From: JANMDN01 sp031376285 | GTDB taxonomy: Bacteria > Actinomycetota > Thermoleophilia > Miltoncostaeales > Miltoncostaeaceae | Direction: 5' to 3' | Length of the DNA stretch: 64,000 nt | Assembly: GCA_031376285.1 (NCBI GenBank) | Contig: JANMDN010000059.1 | Location: forward strand, 12,250-76,249 | Shown here: piece by piece, positions 45,933 to 53,875 of the stretch | How positions within the stretch are numbered: the stretch's first letter is position 1 | Layout: each line of letters starts with the position of its first letter | Position numbers and translations under genes: made by a program | Notes under the pieces: generated by a model | Told to the model about the DNA's origin: nothing | Seen by the model: the letters and a program-made list of their open reading frames with translations, nothing else | Databases searched by the model: none

Positions 45933-46539
45933 CGTTTGTCTCCTGGGAGGTGGGGGGAACGGTTTCAAGGGTGCGGCCACCATCCACAGCACGGAGCAAG
46001 TGACGGCGGTTTCTGGGCTTGTCGGACGGGCCGTCGAGGCCGGCGAAGAGGGTCTCGTCGAGCGGACTCTGACCATTCGAGAGGGGTGGCTCGCGTTCGA
46101 GGCGCGACAGTTCTTCGCCGAATTCCTCGACATCTTCGAACTGGCGGTAGACCGAGGCGAATCGGACGTAAGCGACCTGGTCGATGTCCTTGAGGCGTCG
46201 GAGCGCGAGCTCGCCGATGACGGCGGTTCGAACCTCGCCTCGGAGGCGGTTTCGCAGCTCGCTTTCGATGTCTCGAACCGCGACTTCGAGGAGGCCGGTG
46301 GTGACGCGACGCTTGTGGCAAGCCCGTAGGAGGCCGTCCAGGAGCTTCAGGCGGTCGAAGCCCTCACGCTCTCCGGAGCGCTTGATCACGACAAGTGGAG
46401 CCTCTTCGATCCGCTCGTACGTCGTGAAGCGGCGACCGCAGGAATGGCACTCGCGTCGACGCCGGATGGCATCTTTGGCCTCCGGAACGCGCGACTCGAC
46501 GACGCGGTGTTCGGAATCTTGGCAAAAAGGGCAAAGCAA
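45922..46539 (-). CDS. nrdR: Transcriptional repressor NrdR
   Basis: A 205-residue regulator of ribonucleotide reductase genes. The N-terminal zinc ribbon starts MLCPFCQDSEHRVVES and is completed by CHSCGRRF; an ATP-cone domain follows (VVIKRSGEREGFDRLKLLDGLLRACHKR). TTG 46539 is the only start that puts the first Cys at position 3, as in the family. It is longer than the usual 150-160 residues because of a C-terminal tail of about 45 residues. It overlaps nrdJ by 11 bp. Confidence 0.93.
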   Translation of the reverse strand: MLCPFCQDSEHRVVESRVPEAKDAIRRRRECHSCGRRFTTYERIEEAPLVVIKRSGEREGFDRLKLLDGLLRACHKRRVTTGLLEVAVRDIESELRNRLRGEVRTAVIGELALRRLKDIDQVAYVRFASVYRQFEDVEEFGEELSRLEREPPLSNGQSPLDETLFAGLDGPSDKPRNRRHLLRAVDGGRTLETVPPTSQETNDGD

Positions 46540-46579
46540 CGGTTTCAGACCCTATCCCTAGTGGTGCGAGCTTGCAACC

Positions 46580-46597
46580 AACGCTACATAGAGCGTT
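46580..46597. promoter_or_regulatory. Candidate NrdR-box-like palindrome
   Basis: AACGCTACATAGAGCGTT has 6-bp perfect arms and a TA-rich centre, 41 bp before the nrdR start. NrdR boxes are 16-bp palindromes with similar centres; the arms here deviate from the usual ACAC/GTGT, so the assignment is tentative. Confidence 0.4.
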
Positions 46598-46680
46598 CGG
46601 GGCCGAATCACTTGCACCTCCCACGGGGCCTGTCAAGCCCTTGCCAGGCCGTATCCCGCAACGTGCGAGGGAACCTTCTC

Positions 46681-47358
46681 TCAGCGAAGGAACGTCAGGT
46701 TGGTCACGGGCCAGTAGATGATCTCTCCCTGCCCGATGACCGCGTCGAGGTTTACGAACGCGGCCGGGATGTCGGCGGCCGTCTCCGGGTCGGCACCGCC
46801 GAGGGACCCCAACACGTCATTCCACTCTGGCCAGACCCGCGAGTCGCACGAGCCGGGGCGGTTGTCGCCCATCACAAAGAGCGAATGGGATGGGACGGTT
46901 ACCGGTTCACCGAGCTTCCGACCCGGGAGGATCGGGAAGTCTGGGCGGACGCCGTCCTCGTCGCGTGAGGTCACGGCGTTGCGGACGGTAAACGGCCTGC
47001 CGTTGACGTACGGAACGTGCCCGCGAACCTGCACGGTGTCGCCGGCGACAGCGATCACTCGTTTGACAAACGGGACGTCGCTGGCGGTGTCACCACAGGC
47101 GTTGCGTGCCTCCTTGGTTGGCTCGAAGACCACGATGTCGCCACGTCTGGGGTCCCGAAATCGATAGATCAAACGGTTCGCAAGGATCCGGTCGTTCTCC
47201 TGGATGGTCGGGATCATCGATCCAGTCGGGATCTCGTAGGGCTTCGCCATCGCCTCCTGGATGACAAACGCAATCGCAAAGGCCACCGCAAGCGGCAGGA
47301 TGAAATCCCGAATGATCGCCCGGAAACCGGCTCTCGACGATGACCGGCCTTCCGCCAT
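46681..47358 (-). CDS. lepB: Signal peptidase I (first of tandem pair)
   Basis: A 225-residue membrane-anchored serine protease that removes signal peptides. One N-terminal helix (FILPLAVAFAIAFVIQEA), then the nucleophile in PTGSMIPTI, the lysine base in VPFVKRVIAVAGD and MGDNRPGSCDSR. It has a longer insert before the C-terminus than its neighbour. It follows the second lepB gene by 6 bp, so both are one operon. Confidence 0.94.
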   Translation of the reverse strand: MAEGRSSSRAGFRAIIRDFILPLAVAFAIAFVIQEAMAKPYEIPTGSMIPTIQENDRILANRLIYRFRDPRRGDIVVFEPTKEARNACGDTASDVPFVKRVIAVAGDTVQVRGHVPYVNGRPFTVRNAVTSRDEDGVRPDFPILPGRKLGEPVTVPSHSLFVMGDNRPGSCDSRVWPEWNDVLGSLGGADPETAADIPAAFVNLDAVIGQGEIIYWPVTNLTFLR

Positions 47359-47364
47359 TGCTCG

Positions 47365-47913
47365 CTACCTCAGGAACTTGATGCTGCGCAGGGGCCAGTA
47401 CGTGACCTCGGCCTGCCCGATGATTGCGCCACGATGGACGAACGAGTCGCCCTGCCATAGGTGCGAGTCGCACGACTCGTTGCGGTTGTCGCCGAGAACG
47501 AACAGGCGACCCTTCGGCACCCGAATCGCCGGAAAGTCGTACCCGGGAACCCGTGCGTTCTTCACGTCGAGTGGCGTCCCGTTCACGAGCGTCTCGCCCC
47601 CTCGCACCTCGACGCGGTCGCCGGGAATCCCGATGACCCGCTTAACAAAGGGCACGCCCGGCACCACCGGAGGGCAGCTCTGGCGCGCGGCTGTCGTGGG
47701 CTGGAAGACGATCACGTCACCGCGGTTTGGCTCGCGGAAGCGATAGACAATCCGGTTTGCGATGACGCGGTCGCGCTTCTGGATCGTGGGGATCATCGAT
47801 CCGGTGGGGATCTCGTAGGGCTTTGCGACCGCCTCCTGAATGACCAAGGCAAGCGACAGTGCGACCATAAGCGGCAGCAGGAGATCGCGGATGAACCCAC
47901 GCAACTCGTTCAT
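47365..47913 (-). CDS. lepB: Signal peptidase I (second of tandem pair)
   Basis: A 182-residue paralogue with the same layout: one N-terminal helix, Ser in PTGSMIPTI, Lys in VPFVKRVIGIPGD, and LGDNRNESCDSH. The N-terminal region is nearly identical in pattern to the adjacent copy (QEAVAKPYEIPTGSMIPTI), indicating tandem duplication. It follows the small secreted/membrane protein gene by only 3 bp. Confidence 0.94.
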   Translation of the reverse strand: MNELRGFIRDLLLPLMVALSLALVIQEAVAKPYEIPTGSMIPTIQKRDRVIANRIVYRFREPNRGDVIVFQPTTAARQSCPPVVPGVPFVKRVIGIPGDRVEVRGGETLVNGTPLDVKNARVPGYDFPAIRVPKGRLFVLGDNRNESCDSHLWQGDSFVHRGAIIGQAEVTYWPLRSIKFLR

Positions 47914-47916
47914 CGG

Positions 47917-48312
47917 TCAGGCGTCCTGATCAGGATCGTCGCGACGGGAGCGGCGCGCAAGCACCGACCCAAGCGCGGCGGCGATGGCGATCGCTGCGCC
48001 GACGACGCCCCACACGACGTAGCCCGCGGTGTTGCTGTCATCTCCGCCCGAGTCCGTCACGCCGCCGGCACAGACATGGTCGATCTTTGCCTGGGCGATG
48101 ATGTCGGGCGCGAAAGAGTACTGCGGGCTATCCGGCGGCAACTGCTTGAGCGCCTCGTCATAATCCGCGAGTGAATGGCATCGCTGAATGGTCCCGTTGT
48201 CGTTGAGGTCGTTGATGACATCGGCCGGGCTGGCGATCGCCGCGCTGGAGGCGACGAGGAGCACGAGCGTGGAGAGCAGAGCGACAAAGCGTCGTCGAAG
48301 CAGGATGGCCAC
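47917..48312 (-). CDS. Putative surface protein with signal peptide and C-terminal anchor
   Basis: A 131-residue protein with signal peptide (FVALLSTLVLLVASSAAIA), an extracytoplasmic part with two cysteines (TIQRCHSLADYDEAL and KIDHVCAGG) and a C-terminal transmembrane helix (AGYVVWGVVGAAIAIAAALGSV) with a basic tail. No family recognised. It heads the signal peptidase operon, so it may be a partner or dedicated substrate; this is inference from position only. Confidence 0.7.
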   Translation of the reverse strand: MAILLRRRFVALLSTLVLLVASSAAIASPADVINDLNDNGTIQRCHSLADYDEALKQLPPDSPQYSFAPDIIAQAKIDHVCAGGVTDSGGDDSNTAGYVVWGVVGAAIAIAAALGSVLARRSRRDDPDQDA

Positions 48313-48319
48313 CTAGCCC

Positions 48320-50284
48320 GTGGGGGATCGACCGGTGCAGGAGTCCGGACTCCCACCGCACTCGCGGGATGGTACCGGCGATCGTGCCCCCCTTCAATTG
48401 TGGGGCGTTTCACCTGGCATCCTCGCATGCATCGCGGGGTGGTCGGCCCTTGTGCTGGCGGCCGGGGGAATGGACTTTGGCAGGGGCCCTTCGTCGCAGC
48501 AGCTCCGTGGGCCCGTCGCCGCGACGATCGCCATGATCGGGCTCGTCGGGCTCGCCTGCTCGGCCGTTCTTGACGGGAGCGCTCGCCGCGCCCTCACCAC
48601 CTGGCCCGGTCGGCTGCTCATTGCGTCAAGCGCGGGTACTGCGCTGTGGTGTGCGCTCAGCATCGGTTGGGCGAGCGGGCCAGATCTGGCATGGATCGAA
48701 GCCAACCATGCCCTTGTCGGACTCGCGGCGCTGTTTGTCGGGATAGCGTTTGCGGCGCGCGGTCGGGGGCGTTTGTGGAGCCCTGCCGGCGTGGCTGTGC
48801 TCGTGAGCGTTGGTTGCGCGGTCCCGACCGGCTGGGCCCTTGCCACGAAGGTCCTGCCCGATCTTCCTGGCGCGACGAGCGCCGCGCGCCTCTCGGGAAC
48901 CGTCGGTCTCCCGAATGTCTTTGCGGTTCTTGTCGTGATCGCGATCCCGGGTGCCGTGTGGCTTGGAGGGCGAGCCGGCACTGGCAATGTCCCCCAGTGG
49001 GCCGACCGGGCCGCCGCGGTGGGGGTGGCGCTCAGCCTCTGCGCGCTCGCCTTCAGCTACTCGCGGAGCGGTTTTGTTGCCCTCGCGGTCGCGCTTTCTG
49101 TGATGCTCGCGTTCGGCGCGTGTCGTGAACGCATCCTGGCCATTCTTTGCGCCGCCGCCGCCGGGGCGATCCCCGCGACGGTCTATGGGTTGACCGCCCA
49201 CGCACTGACGACCGATGGGCTCTCCGTAGGGGATCGGCGAAGCGCGGGTCTCCTCCTCGCTCTGCTCCTCGCCGCCGGAGTGATTCTCGCGGGCCTCCTC
49301 TGCGGCTGGCTGGTCGGCCGGAGTCGAAGGTGGAAGCAAGCGCGCGTTGTTGTCGCAAGCCGGACGGTCGCGGGAATCCTTGCCGCCGGGGTCGGGGTCG
49401 CTGTGGTAGCGGTACTCATGGGCGGTCAGTCCGATGTCGCGATCGGAAACGACCCGGGCCGGATCGTCAGCCTTTCGACGAACAACCGAACCACATGGTG
49501 GTCGGAGGCCCTACGGGGTTTCCGGGACGCGCCGCTCGTCGGTAATGGCGCCGGTAGTTTCCGGATCACGCACCTGCGCGAGAATGCCCTCCAGGGCGTG
49601 CTCGAACCGCATCAGCTCACCCTTCAGACCGCGAGCGAGCTCGGGGCCGTGGGTCTTCTTCTTCTCGCCATCGGCATGGTCGGTGTCGTGCTCGCTGGCG
49701 TCGCGGCCGTTCGGCGCCGAGGTGCCGCCGAGGTGGTCCCGGCGATTGCCGTCCTTGCCGCGATCGGGGCCCACGCGCAGCTCGACGTGAGCTGGAGCGC
49801 TCCTGCCGTGATCATCGTTGGGCTCGGCCTTGCGGGGACGCTCGTTGGTAGCGCGCTCCCCCCGGCCGCGCGTCGTCGGCCTGGAGGGGCGCTTGCCGCG
49901 GCCGTGCCACTTGTCGCTGCCGCGGTCGTCGCGAGTGCCGCGCTCCCGCTGGGTTCGCTCGTTGCGCTCGACACGGCATCACGAGCCCTTGACGCACGCA
50001 AGTCCGCCACGGCCTACTCGCGCGCTCGGCTCGCGGCGACCCTCAACCCGCTCGACATACGCTCGGTCCTCGTTTCAGCCTCGGCCGCGAAGCTCCGCCG
50101 GGACGAGCGCGCGCGCCTTGCCGCTGCCCGTCGCGCGGTCGATCGCCAGCCGGAGAACCCGCTGTCCTGGGCGTGTCTGGCGGGCGCACCCGCGACCGCC
50201 GCGGAGCTTCGCCTGGCAACCGAGAACGTCGCGAAAATGGCACCGAAGGCGCCGGAGCGAATCCAGGCCCTCGCAAGCTGCTGA
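48320..50284 (+). CDS. O-antigen ligase/polymerase-like membrane protein
   Basis: A 654-residue polytopic protein with about 12 hydrophobic helices. The periplasmic loop SLSTNNRTTWWSEALRGFRDAPLVGNGAGSF is typical of the Wzy/O-antigen-ligase (RfaL) superfamily, and a C-terminal region (RLAATLNPLDIRSV, AARRAVDRQPENPLSW) resembles TPR helices. Probably joins or polymerises cell-surface glycans. GTG start is 7 bp from the divergent surface-protein gene. It is convergent with the mannosyltransferase gene. Confidence 0.85.
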   Translation: MGDRPVQESGLPPHSRDGTGDRAPLQLWGVSPGILACIAGWSALVLAAGGMDFGRGPSSQQLRGPVAATIAMIGLVGLACSAVLDGSARRALTTWPGRLLIASSAGTALWCALSIGWASGPDLAWIEANHALVGLAALFVGIAFAARGRGRLWSPAGVAVLVSVGCAVPTGWALATKVLPDLPGATSAARLSGTVGLPNVFAVLVVIAIPGAVWLGGRAGTGNVPQWADRAAAVGVALSLCALAFSYSRSGFVALAVALSVMLAFGACRERILAILCAAAAGAIPATVYGLTAHALTTDGLSVGDRRSAGLLLALLLAAGVILAGLLCGWLVGRSRRWKQARVVVASRTVAGILAAGVGVAVVAVLMGGQSDVAIGNDPGRIVSLSTNNRTTWWSEALRGFRDAPLVGNGAGSFRITHLRENALQGVLEPHQLTLQTASELGAVGLLLLAIGMVGVVLAGVAAVRRRGAAEVVPAIAVLAAIGAHAQLDVSWSAPAVIIVGLGLAGTLVGSALPPAARRRPGGALAAAVPLVAAAVVASAALPLGSLVALDTASRALDARKSATAYSRARLAATLNPLDIRSVLVSASAAKLRRDERARLAAARRAVDRQPENPLSWACLAGAPATAAELRLATENVAKMAPKAPERIQALASC

Positions 50285-50287
50285 GCG

Positions 50288-51034
50288 CTAGCGCGGAGCT
50301 CGCCCGAGGCGCCGAAGTCGCGGCACGAGGAGGGCGGCCTCGGTGACGATTCCGCCGCGCATTTTCGACTCTCCGTGGATGCGCTCGGTGAAGATGATCG
50401 GAATCTCGACCACACGGAAGCCCGCAAGGAGGGTTCGCCAGGTCATCTCGATCTGGAAGCCGTAGCCGGCAGCGGAAACCTCCTCCAGGGCAATCGTTTC
50501 GAGCACCTGTCGCCGGAAGCACTTGAAGCCACCCGTGAGGTCGCGCACCGAGACGCGGAGCACGAATCTCGCATACCAGCAGCCCCCGCGACTGATCGCC
50601 CGTCGGACGGCGCCCCAACGGCGCACGCCGCCGCCCGGCGTGTAGCGAGACCCGAGCGCCAGGTCGGCGTCGGCGGTCGCGGCGACAAGGCGCGGCACGT
50701 CGGCCGGGTCGTGGGAGAAGTCGCAATCCATCTCGAGAATCCGGTCCGCTCCGGCGTCCAGGGCCACGCGAAAGCCCGCGAGGTACGCGGGCCCGATCCC
50801 CTCCTTCGTGTCGCGACGAAGCAGGGTGACACGCCCGTCGCGGGCGGCGACCTCCTCGACGATCTCGGCGGTTCCATCGGGCGAGCCGTCGTCAACGACC
50901 AACACGTGGCCGTCGAGCGCCGACGCCTCGAACACGACGAGGAGCTGCCCGATGAGCTCGGCGACGTTCTCGGCCTCGTTATAGGTTGGAACGACGACCC
51001 AAACCGGTCCGACGGCGTCTCCCGGGGCCGTCAC
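50288..51034 (-). CDS. Polyprenol-phosphate mannose synthase-like glycosyltransferase (GT2)
   Basis: A 248-residue GT-A enzyme of the DPM1/Ppm1 group: VVPTYNEAENVAELI, VVDDGSPDGTAE, the metal-binding LEMDCDFSHDP, ALGSRYTPGG and a late IPIIFTERIHGESKM. GTG 51034 overlaps the upstream stop by 4 bp (GTGA). It transfers a hexose, probably mannose, from GDP-sugar to polyprenyl phosphate on the inner membrane face. Confidence 0.92.
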   Translation of the reverse strand: MTAPGDAVGPVWVVVPTYNEAENVAELIGQLLVVFEASALDGHVLVVDDGSPDGTAEIVEEVAARDGRVTLLRRDTKEGIGPAYLAGFRVALDAGADRILEMDCDFSHDPADVPRLVAATADADLALGSRYTPGGGVRRWGAVRRAISRGGCWYARFVLRVSVRDLTGGFKCFRRQVLETIALEEVSAAGYGFQIEMTWRTLLAGFRVVEIPIIFTERIHGESKMRGGIVTEAALLVPRLRRLGRAPR

Positions 51035-51957
51035 CGCGCCGAGTTGATCGCGACGCCAAAGGTCAGCGGGCCTGACTTGATCGCTTGCCCATCCGCGTCG
51101 CGAATCGGAAGCGCGTCGACTTCGATACCGAGGGTCGCGCCAGCCGGGCTCGGCGCCGGGACGATCTCCACCGTGCTCTCGCTCCATCCGGGGCCCGTGA
51201 TTCCACCGGTCGGCGTCGCGCGGTAGCGGTTGCCGAGGTCATCCCAGACCGAGACCCGGCCAGCGTCGGGGAAGAGATGCCCAGCCTCGCTTGGGTGGTC
51301 GACAAGGAGGCCGAGCGAGAGCACCGCGCGGTCGAGATAGGCCTCGATGCTCCAGAGCGCGAGCGTGAACGCCGGCCGAATCCGGGCCTGGCCGATCGGT
51401 ACGAGCCGTTCGAGCGCACCGACTGACCGGACAGGGACGCTCGTCGGTCGGGGCGGGAGGGGGTCCGCGGAATGGGGGGCAAACGGGGGCGAGGCGACGG
51501 TCCGCTCGGGGGTGAGGTCGATCGACAGCTCCCACGGGCCACCGGTGAGGGCGCGCTCGACGCTTGCGCGGGTGCGGGTCGCCGACAGGCGGTTGACGGC
51601 CGTCAGGCTGAGTTCCAACCGCCTGGCCGAACTCGGGATGGCCGGCTCGAGCCAGATTGTCACCGCCAGCGAGCCGAGCGCTCCGGACTGCGCGATCGTC
51701 CGTGCCACGTAGTGGGTGCCGACATCGTCGACCGCGGTGAGTCCATCGTCGGGATCCCAGGTCAGGAGGCCCGGAGCATCCGAGACGATCACGACGGGAA
51801 TGGCCGCGCCCTCGGCGTGATGTTCGACTGCAAGCGCCATGACCGCGGTCGCTTCGCTCCGGGCGACGGCGGCCGTGGGAACGATGCCCCCAAACCCGGC
51901 GGCGAGCCGTTGTTCAGGCGCGACCAGCGCGCTTGCGACGTTTCCCGTTTCGGCCAT
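51031..51957 (-). CDS. Hypothetical protein, glycosylation-gene neighbour
   Basis: A 308-residue protein starting MAETGNVASALVAPEQ, without a signal or membrane helix. Beta-rich sequence (LGSLAVTIWLEPAIPSSARRLELSLTAV, TLALWSIEAYLDRAVLSLGLLVDH) with a C-terminal strand region (GPLTFGVAINSAR). No family recognised. It is translationally coupled to the polyprenol-mannose synthase. Confidence 0.65.
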   Translation of the reverse strand: MAETGNVASALVAPEQRLAAGFGGIVPTAAVARSEATAVMALAVEHHAEGAAIPVVIVSDAPGLLTWDPDDGLTAVDDVGTHYVARTIAQSGALGSLAVTIWLEPAIPSSARRLELSLTAVNRLSATRTRASVERALTGGPWELSIDLTPERTVASPPFAPHSADPLPPRPTSVPVRSVGALERLVPIGQARIRPAFTLALWSIEAYLDRAVLSLGLLVDHPSEAGHLFPDAGRVSVWDDLGNRYRATPTGGITGPGWSESTVEIVPAPSPAGATLGIEVDALPIRDADGQAIKSGPLTFGVAINSAR

Positions 51958-52067
51958 CACCCACACCGTACCGCGACGCCCCCGGGACCGCGACCCCCGG
52001 TTTGTTGGTTGGGTCAAAGGGCACGGCGTCGTCGCACTGGCGCCGCCCCGCCCGCGACGTTTGGAGC

Positions 52068-52204
52068 ATGCCGCGATCGGTCGCACTTGGGCGCCTCAGG
52101 GTGACGTGGCCTCGGTTCTCGAAACCGTGCGCGGCGGTGAACGGGTGGTGGTCACGGTGAACGGCCTCCACGAACGTGCGGTCGGGGAGTCCCCGCCCGG
52201 CTGA
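52068..52204 (+). pseudogene. Phd/YefM-like antitoxin remnant
   Basis: ATG 52068 begins MPRSVALGRLR; then, one base back, the frame GDVASVLETVRGGERVVVTVNGL matches the antitoxin pattern SVLxxVxxGERVxVTxxG. Adding one G to the AGGG at about 52104-52107 joins both halves. No toxin gene follows; the next gene is a hydrolase. A short, decayed antitoxin is the likeliest reading. Confidence 0.45.
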
Positions 52205-52216
52205 CATGATCGGCGC

Positions 52217-52927
52217 GTGACGCCCCCGATCGTTCTTCTCCACGCGTTCCCATTCGACGGGTCGTTTTGGGATCCGGTGCGAGCGCACCTTGGCGGGTAT
52301 GAAATCAGCGCGCCGGATCTCGTCGCGCCGGACGTGACCGGGCGCCTACCCACCTCGATCGACGAGATGGCCGATGGGGTTGCGTCGCTCATCGATCCGA
52401 ACGGCCCCGCGCTGGTTGCGGGGTGTTCGATGGGTGGCTACGTGGCGCTTTCGCTTGCGCTGCGGCACCCGTCGCGGGTTGCCGCGCTCGCCTTGATCGA
52501 TACCCGCGCGGAGGCCGACACCGCCGACGCGCGCGCGGGACGCGAGGCGTCGAAGGAACAGATTCGCCGCCTGGGCGTCTCGGCGTTTGTCGCTTGTCTC
52601 ATCCCACGCCTTGTCGGGGTAGGCGCGGCCGATTGCCTGCCGGGAGCGCTCGCGCTCGCCTCGCGTCAACCCGCCGATCGGCTCATCGCCGCACTCGACG
52701 CCCTCGGTAGTCGACCTGAGCGCAGCGACCAGCTCCACGAGGTCACGGCTCGGACGCTCGTGATCGTCGGGGAGAACGACACGGTGACGCCGATCGATGC
52801 CGCGCGGCGGATCCGCGCAGGGATTTCGGGAGCAACGCTCCACGTCGTGCCCGAGGCCGGCCATCTCACCCCGATCGAACAGCCCGAGGCAGTCGCCGGA
52901 CTCATTCGACAACTTGGGGTCAGTTGA
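52217..52927 (+). CDS. Alpha/beta-hydrolase
   Basis: A 236-residue hydrolase: oxyanion region LLHAFPFDGSFW, nucleophile elbow GCSMGGYVAL (Ser), acid VGENDTVTP (Asp) and EAGHLTPIEQP (His). Complete catalytic triad. Cytosolic esterase/lyase of unknown substrate, followed after 90 bp by a second, diverged hydrolase. Confidence 0.9.
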   Translation: MTPPIVLLHAFPFDGSFWDPVRAHLGGYEISAPDLVAPDVTGRLPTSIDEMADGVASLIDPNGPALVAGCSMGGYVALSLALRHPSRVAALALIDTRAEADTADARAGREASKEQIRRLGVSAFVACLIPRLVGVGAADCLPGALALASRQPADRLIAALDALGSRPERSDQLHEVTARTLVIVGENDTVTPIDAARRIRAGISGATLHVVPEAGHLTPIEQPEAVAGLIRQLGVS

Positions 52928-53018
52928 CGTGGTTGGGGATGAGCTGCCCTGTCGGAACGTGACCATTGTGATTGACGCTCCGCCCGTCCCCGAATAGGTT
53001 GCCCGGTTGTCCGGTCCG

Positions 53019-53741
53019 ATGAGGAGACCTGTGCCCTCCCTCCCCCCAGCGATCAACCTCGAGTGCTATTCCGATGGCGACGAGGGTCGTTTGATCATCG
53101 CCCTGCATGACGTCGGGCGATCGAGCGCCGACCTTATGGAGGCGCTACGGCCAATTGTTCCCGAACGCCAGCGTGTGGTTGCGCCGTCGCTTCGCGGGCA
53201 CGGAACCTCACCGACGCCTCCCGGCCCCTGGAGCATCGACGACTTCGCCTCGGACGTCGCGCGCCTCGTTTCCCAGGAAGGGGGCCCCGCTGTGATGGTC
53301 GGCGTCGGGCTGGGTGCGGCCACGGTGCTCGCCCTCGTCCTCGGTCACCCGGGGATGGTCTCGGGCATCGTCCTCGCGGGGATCGGTCCGAAGGCCGAAG
53401 AGGCTGAGGGGCGCGACCGCTGGATGCACTTGGCGCGAGGCTTGCGTGAACGCCACGGGGTCGGCGCGGAGGGTATTGCCCTCGCCGCCGAGGCGATGGC
53501 GACGCGCCCGGATTGGCGCGGCGCGCTCGGTCAAATCGACGTGCCGGTTGTGGTCGTCGCCGGGAGCGCCGACAAGGCCTCCCCACCCGACCTCCAGCGT
53601 GAGTTTGCGCTGTGGCTTCGGAGCACGCATCTGCAGGTCGTCGAGGGTGCCGGGCACGACATCGTCCGCGACGCCCCCGACGCGCTCGTCGAAGCGGTTC
53701 GCTGGCTCGTGTACCACGGGCACGAATCGCTCCTCGCCTAA
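53019..53741 (+). CDS. Alpha/beta-hydrolase-like protein lacking the nucleophile serine
   Basis: A 240-residue fold member: ALHDVGRSSADL, SLRGHGTSPTPPGPWSIDDFASD, VAGSADKASPPD (acid) and EGAGHDIV (His). The nucleophile elbow, normally G-x-S-x-G, reads VGVGLGAATVL, with Gly where Ser is required. It is therefore probably non-hydrolytic, or uses another mechanism. ATG 53019; an upstream TTG at 53007 is possible. Confidence 0.85.
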   Translation: MRRPVPSLPPAINLECYSDGDEGRLIIALHDVGRSSADLMEALRPIVPERQRVVAPSLRGHGTSPTPPGPWSIDDFASDVARLVSQEGGPAVMVGVGLGAATVLALVLGHPGMVSGIVLAGIGPKAEEAEGRDRWMHLARGLRERHGVGAEGIALAAEAMATRPDWRGALGQIDVPVVVVAGSADKASPPDLQREFALWLRSTHLQVVEGAGHDIVRDAPDALVEAVRWLVYHGHESLLA

Positions 53742-53803
53742 CAGCGGGGCCGAAGTCGTCACACTGTTGGCACGTCTGTCGCGCCCGCTGTAACGCCGCC
53801 GCG

Positions 53804-53841
53804 ACTACCCTGAAACGTGGGTGGTGGTCCGGGGTGGCCCC
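53804..53841 (+). repeat. 38-bp dispersed element, copy 4
   Basis: Identical over 38 bp to the copies at 11017 and 17661. It lies between the convergent ends of the hydrolase-like gene and the HerA-like ATPase gene. Confidence 0.9.
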
Positions 53842-53849
53842 ATTTGAGA

Positions 53850-53867
53850 GAGGCCTTCAGGGGCCTC
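53850..53867. terminator. Hairpin downstream of dispersed element
   Basis: GAGGCC and GGCCTC with a 6-nt loop, eight bases after the repeat and nine before the convergent ATPase stop. It could terminate transcription from either side. Confidence 0.6.
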
Positions 53868-53875
53868 GGGTCGAC

